Assembly (NCBI GenBank): GCA_900128395.1 | Contig: LT649526.1 | Coordinates: 1-20,470, forward strand | Length of the DNA: 20,470 bases | DNA from: Stramenopiles sp. TOSAG23-2 | Lineage: Eukaryota > Sar | Direction of reading: 5' to 3' | Shown here: piece after piece, positions 5,974 to 14,974 of the stretch | Position numbering within the stretch: the first letter of the stretch is position 1 | How the letters are laid out: each line of letters starts with the position of its first letter | Translations under genes and position numbers: made by a program | The notes under the pieces: generated by a model | Databases searched by the model: none | Told to the model about the DNA's origin: nothing | What the model saw: the letters and a program-made list of their open reading frames with translations, nothing else

Positions 5974-8259
5974 ATGAATAATGTTGTTGTTGCTGATGAT
6001 TCTATAACTTATGACCATTTAGTTGAAATATCAACGCGCATTGCAGCAATATTAAAGTCACGAAAAGAAACAATAGCAATAACAGAGTCTGCATGTGGTG
6101 GCTTAATATCATCTGCATTGCTTTCAATCCCAGGCGCATCCTCATTTTATAAAGGTGCAAATGTCGCATATAGCCGTGATTCCCAACGTGCGTATTTTCC
6201 ATCTGATCTCATGGATAAAGTCAAAAATGGTAAAGTTAAATATGGTGCTGAAGAATTTATGTTATTACGTGCTTCAGATGTTGCAAGAAAATTAAATGCA
6301 ACATATGGATTATCAGAAACTGGTCAAACTGGCCCTGTGTTTCTACGTGTAAAGCCACGCGGTCCATTTGATAATGTTACTGGATCATCAGATGGAGAAG
6401 GTGGTATAAAGCGTATGAAGAATGGAAGAAAAGGTCAAGCCCGAGCAGTTGTTGCTTTTTCAACATCATCCTCTTCTTCGAATTATATGATAAAAGTTGC
6501 CAAACGTCTTACTACAACATTTTCAAATAGGCAAAAAAATATGATGTATTTTGCATATAATGCATTAGAAATGGTAGAAAAGCATTTATTGTTATTACAA
6601 AATAATCGAGCGGTACAAGGTAATTATCATTTAAAAAGTGCCGTTGAAGTTGTTGAACTATTAAAACGTAATGAAGTAACACCATTAGAGTTAATTGATT
6701 TGGTTGAAAAACGAATTGATGAGACGGAATATTTAATTCATGCAACACCTATAACTTGTTTTGAGCGTGCACGAGCTAATGCAAGAAAATTAAAGATACC
6801 GGAAAATCCTCCGCCAGGATATTTATATGGACTTCCAGTTCTGATCAAAGATTTAAATGGTGTAGAAGGTGTACGTTTTACGCATGGTAGTTTAATTTTT
6901 AAAGATAGAATTGCAAAACGAACTGGTCCTGTTGCCATGCAAATCGAAGCAATGGGTGGTATTGTCTGTGGAAAGACAAATGTCCCAGAATTTGGTGCAG
7001 GATCGAATAGTTTTAATGAAATTTTTCCTACCACAAAATCACCATATGATACTCGTACAACAGCTGGTGGTAGTAGTGGTGGTGCAGCAGCAGCTGTTAG
7101 TGCATGTCAGGCATGGTTATGCAATGGTAGTGATTTAGGTGGTTCTTTACGTACACCAGCATCATTTTGTGGCATTGTTGGTTTTCGTACATCACCTGGC
7201 ACAGTAGTTACGAAAGGTCCAAGCGGAAAACGAGCAAATTTTTTACATTCAATACAAGGCCCGATGGCTAGAACTGTAAAAGATTTAAGTTTATTTCTAG
7301 ATACAATGACAATGAATCCGACAACCGGAACATTGCCAGATAAAACAATTGGATGGGAAACATATGCAGATTATCCTAAACGACCTGCCAAGTTTTATTC
7401 ATGGCAACATCTAGTTGAAGAAACGTTGTCAACTCCAACTTGGGGAAAACCCCTGAAAATAGCATATTCAACTTTAAATTGCAACATAGCAAAAGAATAT
7501 AATGCAGTCTGTAAAGATGCAGCAAATCGATTTTTTCAAAGCATTCAAAATATTAATGGCAGTAAATTTAATCATGTAAAAGAGCCATTTGATTTAGAGA
7601 TGGCGGAAGATCATTTTTATTTATTACGTGCACATTTATTTGGTGGTAGTTTTGGTAAATTTCCAAAAGATTGGTATGATTTATTGAAACCAGAAATTAA
7701 ATGGAATTCAAATTGTTATCAATTATCAAGTTTTCCAACTAGTAAAAGTGGATTAACCAATGTATTTAACAGAAATGAAGAATTCCATATACAAGTGAAT
7801 CAATTTTTCAATGAATACGATGTATTGATAACACCAGCGTCATTAGATGGTCCATTCAATGCAGATGTAAGATATCCACTGAGAAAATATGGTGATGTAG
7901 ACGAACATTTTGAGTTTTCAAATTATTTAAGTTGGATGATGCCGGCATGTAAAATTTCAACAACTAGTTGCCCAGCCATTGTTGTTCCTGTTGGTAAATT
8001 AAAAGATGGACGCCCCGTCTGTGTACAAATGGTTTGTAAATTGAATAATGATATGAAACTTTTACAAATGGCAGCTCATTTAGAGCGTGTTATTGGATTT
8101 GATGCAAGAATGCCAAATCCAGTGAAAGGTACTTATGATTTAATTGCAGAAGGACCTAAAACAACAGCGGAAGCTGCATTACATTGTGATATCGCATTAA
8201 ACAATTTTTTGGAAAAATATGATACTACTACTGAGGGTAGTAAAAGTGCAAGATTGTGA
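5974..8259 (+). CDS. CinA C-terminal domain fused to amidase-signature enzyme
   Basis: A 761-residue two-domain protein. Residues ~10-205 match the CinA C-terminal (PncC) family, whose bacterial members deamidate nicotinamide mononucleotide: ITESACGG (36-43), PGASSFYKGANVAYS (53-67), and TGQTGP (116-121) in place of the usual TGIAGP. The family's conserved Lys five residues after the YSN-type Tyr appears to be Gln71, so activity is uncertain. The N-terminal domain of full-length CinA is absent. Residues ~215-745 form an amidase-signature hydrolase: Lys292 (VLIKDLN), Ser367 in GGSSGG, and Ser391 in DLGGSLRTP. Their spacing (75 and 24 residues) equals that of fatty acid amide hydrolase, so the Ser-cisSer-Lys triad is intact. 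No signal peptide is seen; probably cytosolic. The frame extends upstream to TTG 5956; ATG 5974 (context aaaaacATG) is chosen. The amidase substrate is unknown; nicotinamide-type amides are only a guess. Confidence 0.9.
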   Translation: MNNVVVADDSITYDHLVEISTRIAAILKSRKETIAITESACGGLISSALLSIPGASSFYKGANVAYSRDSQRAYFPSDLMDKVKNGKVKYGAEEFMLLRASDVARKLNATYGLSETGQTGPVFLRVKPRGPFDNVTGSSDGEGGIKRMKNGRKGQARAVVAFSTSSSSSNYMIKVAKRLTTTFSNRQKNMMYFAYNALEMVEKHLLLLQNNRAVQGNYHLKSAVEVVELLKRNEVTPLELIDLVEKRIDETEYLIHATPITCFERARANARKLKIPENPPPGYLYGLPVLIKDLNGVEGVRFTHGSLIFKDRIAKRTGPVAMQIEAMGGIVCGKTNVPEFGAGSNSFNEIFPTTKSPYDTRTTAGGSSGGAAAAVSACQAWLCNGSDLGGSLRTPASFCGIVGFRTSPGTVVTKGPSGKRANFLHSIQGPMARTVKDLSLFLDTMTMNPTTGTLPDKTIGWETYADYPKRPAKFYSWQHLVEETLSTPTWGKPLKIAYSTLNCNIAKEYNAVCKDAANRFFQSIQNINGSKFNHVKEPFDLEMAEDHFYLLRAHLFGGSFGKFPKDWYDLLKPEIKWNSNCYQLSSFPTSKSGLTNVFNRNEEFHIQVNQFFNEYDVLITPASLDGPFNADVRYPLRKYGDVDEHFEFSNYLSWMMPACKISTTSCPAIVVPVGKLKDGRPVCVQMVCKLNNDMKLLQMAAHLERVIGFDARMPNPVKGTYDLIAEGPKTTAEAALHCDIALNNFLEKYDTTTEGSKSARL

Positions 8260-8484
8260 AAAATTTGTATTAATATTAATAGTAGTATTAGTATACCGGC
8301 CGTACTGTGTAAATAATAATATAGATATTCCAATAGCAACAGCTTAGGAGGTAGTAAAATAATAGATATAATACGAGGCTCGTATAGATATAGATACATT
8401 AAACATATACAAAACACAGAATAATAATAATACATACATACAAATACAATTGAATGCACTGATATTAATATCAAAACAACAAAC
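8260..8484. other. Short gap between co-oriented genes, with hairpin
   Basis: It separates two plus-strand genes. It contains ATACGAG-g-CTCGTAT (arms 8371-8377 and 8379-8385), about 110 nt after the upstream stop codon, followed by an AT-rich leader of the next gene with a tacatacatacaaataca run. The plus-strand start of the GH78 gene is preceded by acaacaaacATG. No operon-like arrangement is expected in a eukaryote. Confidence 0.5.
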
Positions 8485-11064
8485 ATGACGTTGTATAAAA
8501 CAATTAGTATCCTTCTAATTGTTAGTAGTATATTCCTAATATACACGACCAATGCAACTACACCCTCAATATGGTTACCAGAATCAAAACATGCATCATA
8601 TGTTTTTCTTCGACCAAATATATCATTAGCTTCTCACTTTAATTTAAATAAGGAGAAAAACAATGCGGTGATAAGTACATTGAATATCAAAGTATCAGCT
8701 TCACAAGATGTTGTTCCAAACGATGGACAACAACGTTTATTAGCAGCATATCGACTATTTGTAAATTCAATCGAAGTTACACAAGGACCTGGGAGAGGCG
8801 AAGTGCCTACATTTGCAACTACAACCAAAGGAAATGCTATTTATGATGTTGTAACAGTAACATCCAAAGATATCCTTGGCAACGGAGATACGTTAGGACT
8901 GGCATTACAATGTTTTCAAGGCGATGGCGGAACAGATGCATGGGCACAACTGGAAGTAGAGGCATTCAATACCAATAAGGAATCTCTTGGTATTTATCAA
9001 ACAAACGTGAATGATTGGGTTGGATATAATGCAGATGAAATATTTGAAAAAGGTCTACCAGATAAGTGTGGTAGAATTAATGAAAACATAAGAGCTGATA
9101 TTTTTTCAAAAAATGCAATGTGGAAAGAAAATACATTTGTGCCAACTCATTCAAAAGGATGGATGAAAGTAGAGGGTAGAACACCACCAATAGAACCAAT
9201 TGCAAAAGCGACAAAACCATTAGTGGTAAAATCAGGAATCGAGCCAAAATATGTTCATCAAATTGATGGATTGACATATTTCTTTGATTTTGGATATGAA
9301 CAAATGTCTGGGATTCAACTTATGGTTCCTGGAAAAGGTCAAAATTTAGAGGGATTTAAAGTCGAAATTCGTTTAAGCGAAGAAGTAAATGGTACAGATA
9401 AAATTTTGTTTCCTGATACAAGTGGGAATAAATATATATCTAATTGTACGTTGGCAAATAATGGAGAGGATAGTATTATTGAATATCATGAATACCCTGG
9501 ATTATGGCGATATGGCACGTTCAAATTTTTCCCAAAAGATAAATTTATTAAATTTAAAAATGATAATAATATTGAATTTACCGTTAAAAGATGGGCGGTA
9601 CAATATCCATTTAATGATGATGATAGTTCCTTCACTTCAAGTTCAGACATGTTAAACAAAGTGTGGACGTTAATGAAAGATAGCCTGCGCCTTACATCAT
9701 TAGATACATTTACCGATTCAAATACTCGAGAACGATTGCCATATGAAGCCGATGGATATATTACAGCACGATCTAGATGGGTGTTGCAAGAAGAATATGA
9801 ATGGCCAAAACATTCAATCAAACATGTATTGCATAATCCAACATGGCCAACTGAATGGAAACAATTTACAATATTATTAGCACATGAACATTATATGATG
9901 ACTGGAGATAATTCAATAGTTGAAGAATATTTTCATTTATTAAAAAACAATACGATGCATCCATTTATTCACCCTGATACAAATTTAGTTGATTTTACTG
10001 GGAAAATTGTATCACATCGATTTAATTCATTATGCCATTCAACTATTGATTATTTCCCACCAAATGTAACTGATGGGGGCACATCTTGCGATATTGTAGA
10101 TTGGGAAGAATCTTATAGATGTGGATATAATTTTACAACTAAAAATACCGTGGTGAATGCATTTGCTTACAAATCAATGAAAATGCTCTCTGAACTTGCC
10201 ATGTTGGTACCAGCGCTTGTAAACGAAGCGAAACTTTTAAAGACACAAGCAGTAAATACAAAACAAGCTATTTTAAAGTTAATGTACAATAAGAAAACAG
10301 GGTTTTTTTGCGATGGTTTATGCTCGGAGACTGCAAATCCAGGTACATTTCATGCCCAGCATTATCCATTATGGTTAGGTGTAACACCAGATGAAAATGT
10401 AGAGATCGTTCATAAATATTTATCAAGTCAAGGAATGCGTGGTTCTACATACAGTTCACACAGTTTATTATATGGCTTATATGAGCGTACAGCTTCAATT
10501 GACCATGGACAAATAGGCTTGGACCTTATGGTACAATGTTCTAATCAGAGTTGGTGTAATATGATAGAATCTGGTGCAACAACGAGTTGGGAGATGTGGA
10601 ACTTTTATCAAGGCACCCATTCCCATCCTTGGAGTTCAACACCTGCCAGTGTAATTGTTTTTGGTTTATTTGGTCTCAGACCCACCGTACCAGGTTGGAG
10701 TCGATGGCGTGTCAAGATTGCAAGTGGAAATTTGAAATTTGGTAAAATTAAAACCCCTACACCCAACGGACCAATTGTACAAAATTTTACTAAAAATGAT
10801 AATGGCACCTTTATATTTCATTTAATACAAATACCAAAAGGTACTATAGCAGAAGAAATATGTTTGCCTAACTTTCATACATCATTGAAGAAAAAAAATA
10901 TTTTGAACGTTCATAACAATATTGATATGATACATAATGATGTCAATGATGTAGTTTACATGTATGTAAATGGTAAAAAAATAAAAGCTAGATATGAAAA
11001 TTTAAAATATAAAACATATGTATGCATCGATAATATTAAAGAAAGTGGTGTGTTTGTGTTGTAA
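8485..11064 (+). CDS. Secreted GH78 alpha-L-rhamnosidase-like enzyme
   Basis: The 859-residue protein probably removes terminal alpha-L-rhamnose from glycans outside the cell or in the endomembrane system. The N-terminus is a signal peptide: a short basic start, hydrophobic core LLIVSSIFLIYTTNA, cleavage near residue 24. N-terminal beta-rich modules occupy roughly 25-370. The (alpha/alpha)6 catalytic domain carries DSNTRERLPYEAD at 411-423; Asp411, Glu416 and Asp423 keep the 0/+5/+12 spacing of the GH78 Asp-Glu-Asp motif. Glu703 in GATTSWEMW matches the second catalytic acid. The C-terminal beta domain follows (LFGLRPTVPGWSRWRV), a typical GH78 ending. Many N-x-S/T sites fit secretion. The usual GWxGD wording is altered to LPYEADGY, so the sugar specificity may differ; related inverting glycosidases cannot be excluded. 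It is intronless and convergent with TMEM147. Transfer from bacteria or fungi is possible but untested. Confidence 0.9.
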   Translation: MTLYKTISILLIVSSIFLIYTTNATTPSIWLPESKHASYVFLRPNISLASHFNLNKEKNNAVISTLNIKVSASQDVVPNDGQQRLLAAYRLFVNSIEVTQGPGRGEVPTFATTTKGNAIYDVVTVTSKDILGNGDTLGLALQCFQGDGGTDAWAQLEVEAFNTNKESLGIYQTNVNDWVGYNADEIFEKGLPDKCGRINENIRADIFSKNAMWKENTFVPTHSKGWMKVEGRTPPIEPIAKATKPLVVKSGIEPKYVHQIDGLTYFFDFGYEQMSGIQLMVPGKGQNLEGFKVEIRLSEEVNGTDKILFPDTSGNKYISNCTLANNGEDSIIEYHEYPGLWRYGTFKFFPKDKFIKFKNDNNIEFTVKRWAVQYPFNDDDSSFTSSSDMLNKVWTLMKDSLRLTSLDTFTDSNTRERLPYEADGYITARSRWVLQEEYEWPKHSIKHVLHNPTWPTEWKQFTILLAHEHYMMTGDNSIVEEYFHLLKNNTMHPFIHPDTNLVDFTGKIVSHRFNSLCHSTIDYFPPNVTDGGTSCDIVDWEESYRCGYNFTTKNTVVNAFAYKSMKMLSELAMLVPALVNEAKLLKTQAVNTKQAILKLMYNKKTGFFCDGLCSETANPGTFHAQHYPLWLGVTPDENVEIVHKYLSSQGMRGSTYSSHSLLYGLYERTASIDHGQIGLDLMVQCSNQSWCNMIESGATTSWEMWNFYQGTHSHPWSSTPASVIVFGLFGLRPTVPGWSRWRVKIASGNLKFGKIKTPTPNGPIVQNFTKNDNGTFIFHLIQIPKGTIAEEICLPNFHTSLKKKNILNVHNNIDMIHNDVNDVVYMYVNGKKIKARYENLKYKTYVCIDNIKESGVFVL

Positions 11065-11284
11065 AATGCGCTTGGAATAAAATATATCGTATCATATCAG
11101 TGTGTACCATTTCAAAGAAATTGTGTACATACATGTGTAAGAAAAAGAAAAAAAGTGTGCGCAACACGTAAAAAATTACGAGTTTTCGTCAAAAAACTTC
11201 TAGATATTACACGAAAAATATTTACACCCTCTCTCGCCTATGTACTAGTATTTCTTCCATCTTTATACGAGTTCGTATGATTTT
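11065..11284. other. Convergent 3' intergenic region
   Basis: The 3' ends of the GH78 (+) and TMEM147 (-) genes meet here. AATAAA is present 10-20 nt after the GH78 stop and may be its polyadenylation signal. An ATACGA-gt-TCGTAT hairpin (11265-11278) lies 7 nt beyond the TMEM147 stop. No other structure was recognised. Confidence 0.5.
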
Positions 11285-11980
11285 TTAATTTTGTTTTGAT
11301 CTACTATCATTTGTTAAAAAACGACTACCAGTTAAAACTAATATTGCTACTGAAAATTGTATTAACAATACAGCCCACATACTAATACCCATAACATTTT
11401 TTGCAAATAATGGTATTCCAGCTTTTGAGTCGTTGCACAATAAATGTAATAACAATAATATATAAGCTACTGGCGAAGCAGGTTTTGAATGTTTTTTCGA
11501 ATAAGAATAAGTTAATATCGACACTATGCTAACAAAGCCAATACTGGCAACAATATGAATGTTTGCACCAAGACATATTTGTATGTTACTCCAGTTAAAT
11601 TCATTTCCTCGAGCATAACTAAATAAGGGCAAAAAACAACCAAATATTGATTCTGCACATGACCAGCCAATTGCTACTGCTAAATCACGTATTTTACGAT
11701 TACCTTTTGTATTGTATAAAATAAAAGCTATAACTGCAACATCAATCAGTGATATGAATAAACGTTTAATTTCAGTGGTTGCGTGAAACGAATCGGAACT
11801 AGATATTGGTATAAACGTGGCTATTAATATCATTTTAATTATTTGTGAAAATAAATACAAAAACCCAGTTCTTAAACATACCGGCCATTGTCTTTCCTCT
11901 GCTATTCCTAAACCATAATACGATACATATAATGGACCATATGCTAATAATGCACAATTTAAAAAGTGATAAAATGTCAT
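11285..11980 (-). CDS. TMEM147: TMEM147 (ER translocon-associated BOS complex subunit)
   Basis: A 231-residue polytopic membrane protein; animal TMEM147 is about 224 residues and assembles with Nicalin and NOMO at the Sec61 translocon, assisting multi-pass membrane-protein insertion in the ER. The N-terminus (MTFYHFLNCALLAYGP) and LFSQIIKMILIATFIP follow the family closely. The family pattern of AxGWxxAE continues as AIGWSCAESIFGCFLPL, then ARGNEFNWSNIQ, corresponding to the ARG-EFDW-x-IQ block. About seven hydrophobic segments are visible. The start ATG at 11980 coincides with the family N-terminus, so it is secure. The gene is divergent from PheRS beta across a 674-nt gap. TMEM147 is widespread in animals, plants and several protists. 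Confidence 0.94.
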   Translation of the reverse strand: MTFYHFLNCALLAYGPLYVSYYGLGIAEERQWPVCLRTGFLYLFSQIIKMILIATFIPISSSDSFHATTEIKRLFISLIDVAVIAFILYNTKGNRKIRDLAVAIGWSCAESIFGCFLPLFSYARGNEFNWSNIQICLGANIHIVASIGFVSIVSILTYSYSKKHSKPASPVAYILLLLHLLCNDSKAGIPLFAKNVMGISMWAVLLIQFSVAILVLTGSRFLTNDSRSKQN

Positions 11981-12185
11981 GATGTTGTTGATATACGATT
12001 ATAATTTAGTATATGATTTACTTTTGCTCTCTCCACTAACAAGGCCGGCCATATATATATTATCTTCTACTTCTTTTATTCATTTCTTTTTTATGTGGAT
12101 GCTCTCTTCCATCACATAATTAATAAGTACTGTACAGTATTTACCAGGTAGGTAGTATTAGCACAGCTAGCATCAGAGCCCGGCC

Positions 12186-12215
12186 ACAGCTGGACAGCTT
12201 GGGACAGCTGGACAG
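12186..12215. repeat. Direct repeat acagctggacag, two copies
   Basis: Two exact 12-nt copies are 18 nt apart, each with the palindrome CAGCTG. They sit in the GC-richer part of the TMEM147/PheRS divergent gap. They could be binding sites for an E-box-type factor; nothing else in the window supports this. Confidence 0.6.
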
Positions 12216-12311
12216 AGCCAGACGACAGCACACAAACACCTCGCACACAGAGTAAAAACAACATACAGTAAACAGAACCCGTCCCATCCATCAGTGGCTA
12301 GAAAGCTGTAC

Positions 12312-12330
12312 ACCACTAGTAGCTAGTGGT
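12312..12330. repeat. 8-bp inverted repeat ACCACTAG/CTAGTGGT
   Basis: Arms 12312-12319 and 12323-12330 are perfect complements around a TAG spacer. It differs from the ATACGA hairpins in sequence and in being upstream of genes instead of downstream. Confidence 0.65.
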
Positions 12331-12605
12331 ATGGCTATGCTATCGCTTAGAAGCTTAATTCACACCACTGATGATGATTATGACAGAGAGGATAAATCTG
12401 GAAATCATCCATCTCTTATATATTATACTCTCTGATTATGATGTGTGATGCATCATCTATCTTTGGAATTGAATAGATACACATCTCTCATTATGTCACT
12501 TATAGAGAGATAGTAATAGAATGATATGATGTATAGAAGTAGAAAAAGAGAGATAAAATAATTAGAGAATAACATATATTCAACATATTACATAAATATA
12601 TATAT

Positions 12606-12633
12606 ACACACACATACATACATACATACATAC
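12606..12633. repeat. (CATA)n microsatellite
   Basis: A cacacacatacatacata-type tract of about five to six CATA units lies 20 nt upstream of the PheRS beta start codon, probably in its 5' leader. Confidence 0.85.
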
Positions 12634-12654
12634 AAAAATAAATTAAAATAAAAC

Positions 12655-14523
12655 ATGCCAACTGTAGCTGTAGATCGTGATTTATTATTTAAGAAACTTG
12701 GAAAAGTATATACAGAGGAAGAATTTGATGAGTTTTGCTTTGAGTTTGGTATTGAATTAGATGAAGTTACTACGGAACGTCAAATGAAACGAAAAGAAAC
12801 CTCTGATGATGCAGATGGTAGTGATAATGTAATTTACAAACTGGATATCCCAGCCAATAGATACGATTTATTATGTATCGAAGGTTTAGCAAGAGGTATG
12901 TTAGTTTTTCAAGGAAAAATTAAACCACCAACATATAAATTATCAACACCAGTTAAAATGGAACAAATGTATGTAAAAGCGGATACTGCAAAAATACGCC
13001 CATACGTTTGTTGTGCAACTATTCGTAATATTAAATTATCGCATGAGGCATACAACAGTTTTTTGGATTTGCAAGATAAATTACATCAAAACATATGTCG
13101 TCGCCGTACATTAGTATCTGTTGGTACACATGATTTGGATAGTATCAAAGGACCTTTTTCCTACGAGGCGCGTACGCCAGACAATATTAAATTCAAGCCA
13201 CTATTTGAAGACAAAGTATTTGATAATGCAAAAACATATTTGGACCATTTAAAAGTACACCCTGAACGTAAAAATACATTAGGTAAATACACTGGGATCA
13301 TTTACGATAGCCCTGTATACCCGGTAATATACGATTCGCAAGGTATTGTATGTTCCATGCCACCAATTATCAATGGTGATCATTCCAAAATGAGTGTCGA
13401 GACAAAAAATATTTTTGTAGAATGTACAGCAACTGATAAAACAAAAGCAAATGTAGTTTTAAATCAAATCGTATGCATGATCAGTGAGCATTGTGTCGAG
13501 CCGTTCGTTATCGAACCAGTTGAAGTCATTTATGAAGCAGATGGACGCAAAGAAATCACACCTGATCTAAGTTCAACACCATTTAAAGCAACTTTAAAAG
13601 AATGCAAAACTATTTTAGGACTTGATTTAGAACCAGCAAAGGCATGTAAATTGTTGGAAAAAATGTGTTTGGAAGCAAAATATGATGATGAGACGAAAAC
13701 AATTGATGTTTTAGCACCTCCAACACGTGCAGATTTATTACATGAATGCGATGTAGTTGAAGACATTGCTATTGCATATGGATTTAATAACATCACAGAA
13801 GTGATTCCACATACAAACACAGTTGGTAAGGAATTGCCAGTAAATCAATTGACTGATTTATTACGTTTTGAATTAGCACAAGCTGGTTATACGGAAGCAT
13901 TGACGCTTGGATTATGCTCAAACGAGGAAGCATTTACATTTTTAAGACGCGCAGACGATGGTGTCACAGCTGTTGAATTATCAAACCCAGCAACGATCGA
14001 ATTTGAAATTGTCAGACCAACATTAATCCCAGGTTTATTGAAAACTTTGAGGGAAAATAGAAGTCAAAAGATGTCAGAAGGTTTAAAGTTATTTGAAATT
14101 TCTGGAATTGTGAAATTGGATACATCAGATCCAGTTGGTGCTCGTAATCATCGTCATTTAGCTGCATTGTATACTGGAAAAACTGCAGGATTTGAAAAAA
14201 TTCATGGTCTTGTTGATCGTATCTTTCAATTGTTAGATATTGCACCAACAGCTGCTGTTGCTGCTGCTAGTGTTACTAAAAGCAAAGCTACTTCTGGAAA
14301 CGTAGGTAGTAGTAGTAACGATGGTCGACAATATATTATACGACCATTTAATTCTGAAACTTTTTTCCCTGGTCGTTCCGCTGAAATTTTATATGATGAT
14401 GGTAAAGGCAATGGTCCAAAAGTTGTTGGTTGCATGGGAATTTTGCATCCAAAAGTATTGCAAAATTTTGAATTATCTTATCCATGTAGTATAGTTGAAA
14501 TGAGTATTATGGATTTTGTATAA
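12655..14523 (+). CDS. FARSB: Phenylalanyl-tRNA synthetase beta chain, cytosolic
   Basis: A 622-residue beta subunit of the heterotetrameric (alpha-beta)2 class IIc enzyme that attaches phenylalanine to cytosolic tRNA-Phe. The N-terminus (MPTVAVDRDLLFKKLG) and the IPANRYDLLCIEGLARG block are typical of the archaeal/eukaryotic form. The B3/B4 editing-related domain covers about 110-280 (ATIRNIKLSHEAYNSF; RRTLVSVGTHDLD). The B5 domain is at about 300-375, ending in RADLLHECDVVEDIAIAYGF. The catalytic-like C-terminal module follows, with SNPATIEFEIVRPTLIPGLL. It is about 30 residues longer than usual, largely from an Ala/Ser/Gly insert near residues 535-560 (AAVAAASVTKSKATSG), probably a disordered loop. 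ATG 12655 fits the family start. The alpha subunit is not in the window. Confidence 0.97.
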   Translation: MPTVAVDRDLLFKKLGKVYTEEEFDEFCFEFGIELDEVTTERQMKRKETSDDADGSDNVIYKLDIPANRYDLLCIEGLARGMLVFQGKIKPPTYKLSTPVKMEQMYVKADTAKIRPYVCCATIRNIKLSHEAYNSFLDLQDKLHQNICRRRTLVSVGTHDLDSIKGPFSYEARTPDNIKFKPLFEDKVFDNAKTYLDHLKVHPERKNTLGKYTGIIYDSPVYPVIYDSQGIVCSMPPIINGDHSKMSVETKNIFVECTATDKTKANVVLNQIVCMISEHCVEPFVIEPVEVIYEADGRKEITPDLSSTPFKATLKECKTILGLDLEPAKACKLLEKMCLEAKYDDETKTIDVLAPPTRADLLHECDVVEDIAIAYGFNNITEVIPHTNTVGKELPVNQLTDLLRFELAQAGYTEALTLGLCSNEEAFTFLRRADDGVTAVELSNPATIEFEIVRPTLIPGLLKTLRENRSQKMSEGLKLFEISGIVKLDTSDPVGARNHRHLAALYTGKTAGFEKIHGLVDRIFQLLDIAPTAAVAAASVTKSKATSGNVGSSSNDGRQYIIRPFNSETFFPGRSAEILYDDGKGNGPKVVGCMGILHPKVLQNFELSYPCSIVEMSIMDFV

Positions 14524-14974
14524 AAAAAATCAAAAAATATTATTTTTTTTAAAATAAAAAATACGACGGTTCGTATATTGTAACATATATACCGACGTAA
14601 TTTAGCTTATTTAATATATAAATTGCGTTCATAAAAAAATATCATATGATATTAAATGTGTGCGTGCGTATGTGTGTGTGTACATGCTTCGTATTCGTAA
14701 ATTTTTACCAAAATAAAAAATGACATGTGATGTGAAATATACGTATTATAATTTAATTTACGCAATTATAATTTATGACACATATATATCATAATGCATA
14801 CGAGTATATTTATTAAAAAAAAAAATGAAATAACACATAAAAAAAAAATATGAATATATTATAATACGATCGCGTGTAAAAATTATTTTTATATTCTCGA
14901 TGCTCACTTTTCACATCAACACGAACACTGTTGACACGTGATATTTTACTGACATGATTTTAAATCAACTTTTT
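14524..14974. other. AT-rich intergenic region, convergent 3' ends
   Basis: No gene is seen. It holds an ATACGA-cggt-TCGTAT hairpin (14561-14576) 38 nt after the PheRS stop, a TG-rich tract (about 14657-14690), A runs around 14815-14850, and scattered CGTA words. It separates PheRS beta (+) from the minus-strand exon at 14975-15127. Confidence 0.55.
14561..14576. repeat. ATACGA/TCGTAT hairpin after PheRS beta
   Basis: Arms 14561-14566 and 14571-14576 with a cggt loop, 38 nt downstream of the stop codon. Same arm sequence as the hairpins at 3152-3164, 8371-8385 and 11265-11278. A 3'-end or mRNA-stability role is inferred only from repeated position. Confidence 0.6.

Larger units (their letters stand above)
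11981..12654. other. Divergent intergenic region with a GC-richer island
   Basis: It holds the 5' ends of TMEM147 (-) and PheRS beta (+). Around 12165-12300 the base composition shifts to clearly G+C-rich, unlike all flanking DNA. Inside are two acagctggacag copies (12186-12197 and 12204-12215, 18-nt period), each containing CAGCTG, and a perfect ACCACTAG-tag-CTAGTGGT inverted repeat (12312-12330). Past 12350 the DNA is rich in ATC/GATG and ATAGAGAG runs, ending in a (CATA)n tract (about 12606-12633). No RNA gene or exon could be supported. A regulatory island for the two genes is a plausible reading. Confidence 0.55.

Noticed and set aside
6738-7034. Antisense frame inside the amidase domain
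   Set aside because: The plus-strand amidase motifs in this stretch are unambiguous; the antisense frame has no recognisable features.
8133-8552. Minus-strand 139-codon frame across the gap before the GH78 gene
   Set aside because: Leu/Tyr/Ile-rich and overlapping the ends of two well-supported plus-strand genes.
12361-12450. Possible box C/D snoRNA (ATGATGA at 12371-12377, CTGA at 12432-12435)
   Set aside because: The flanking stem is weak, no D' or C' boxes were clear, and the area is full of GATG words by composition.
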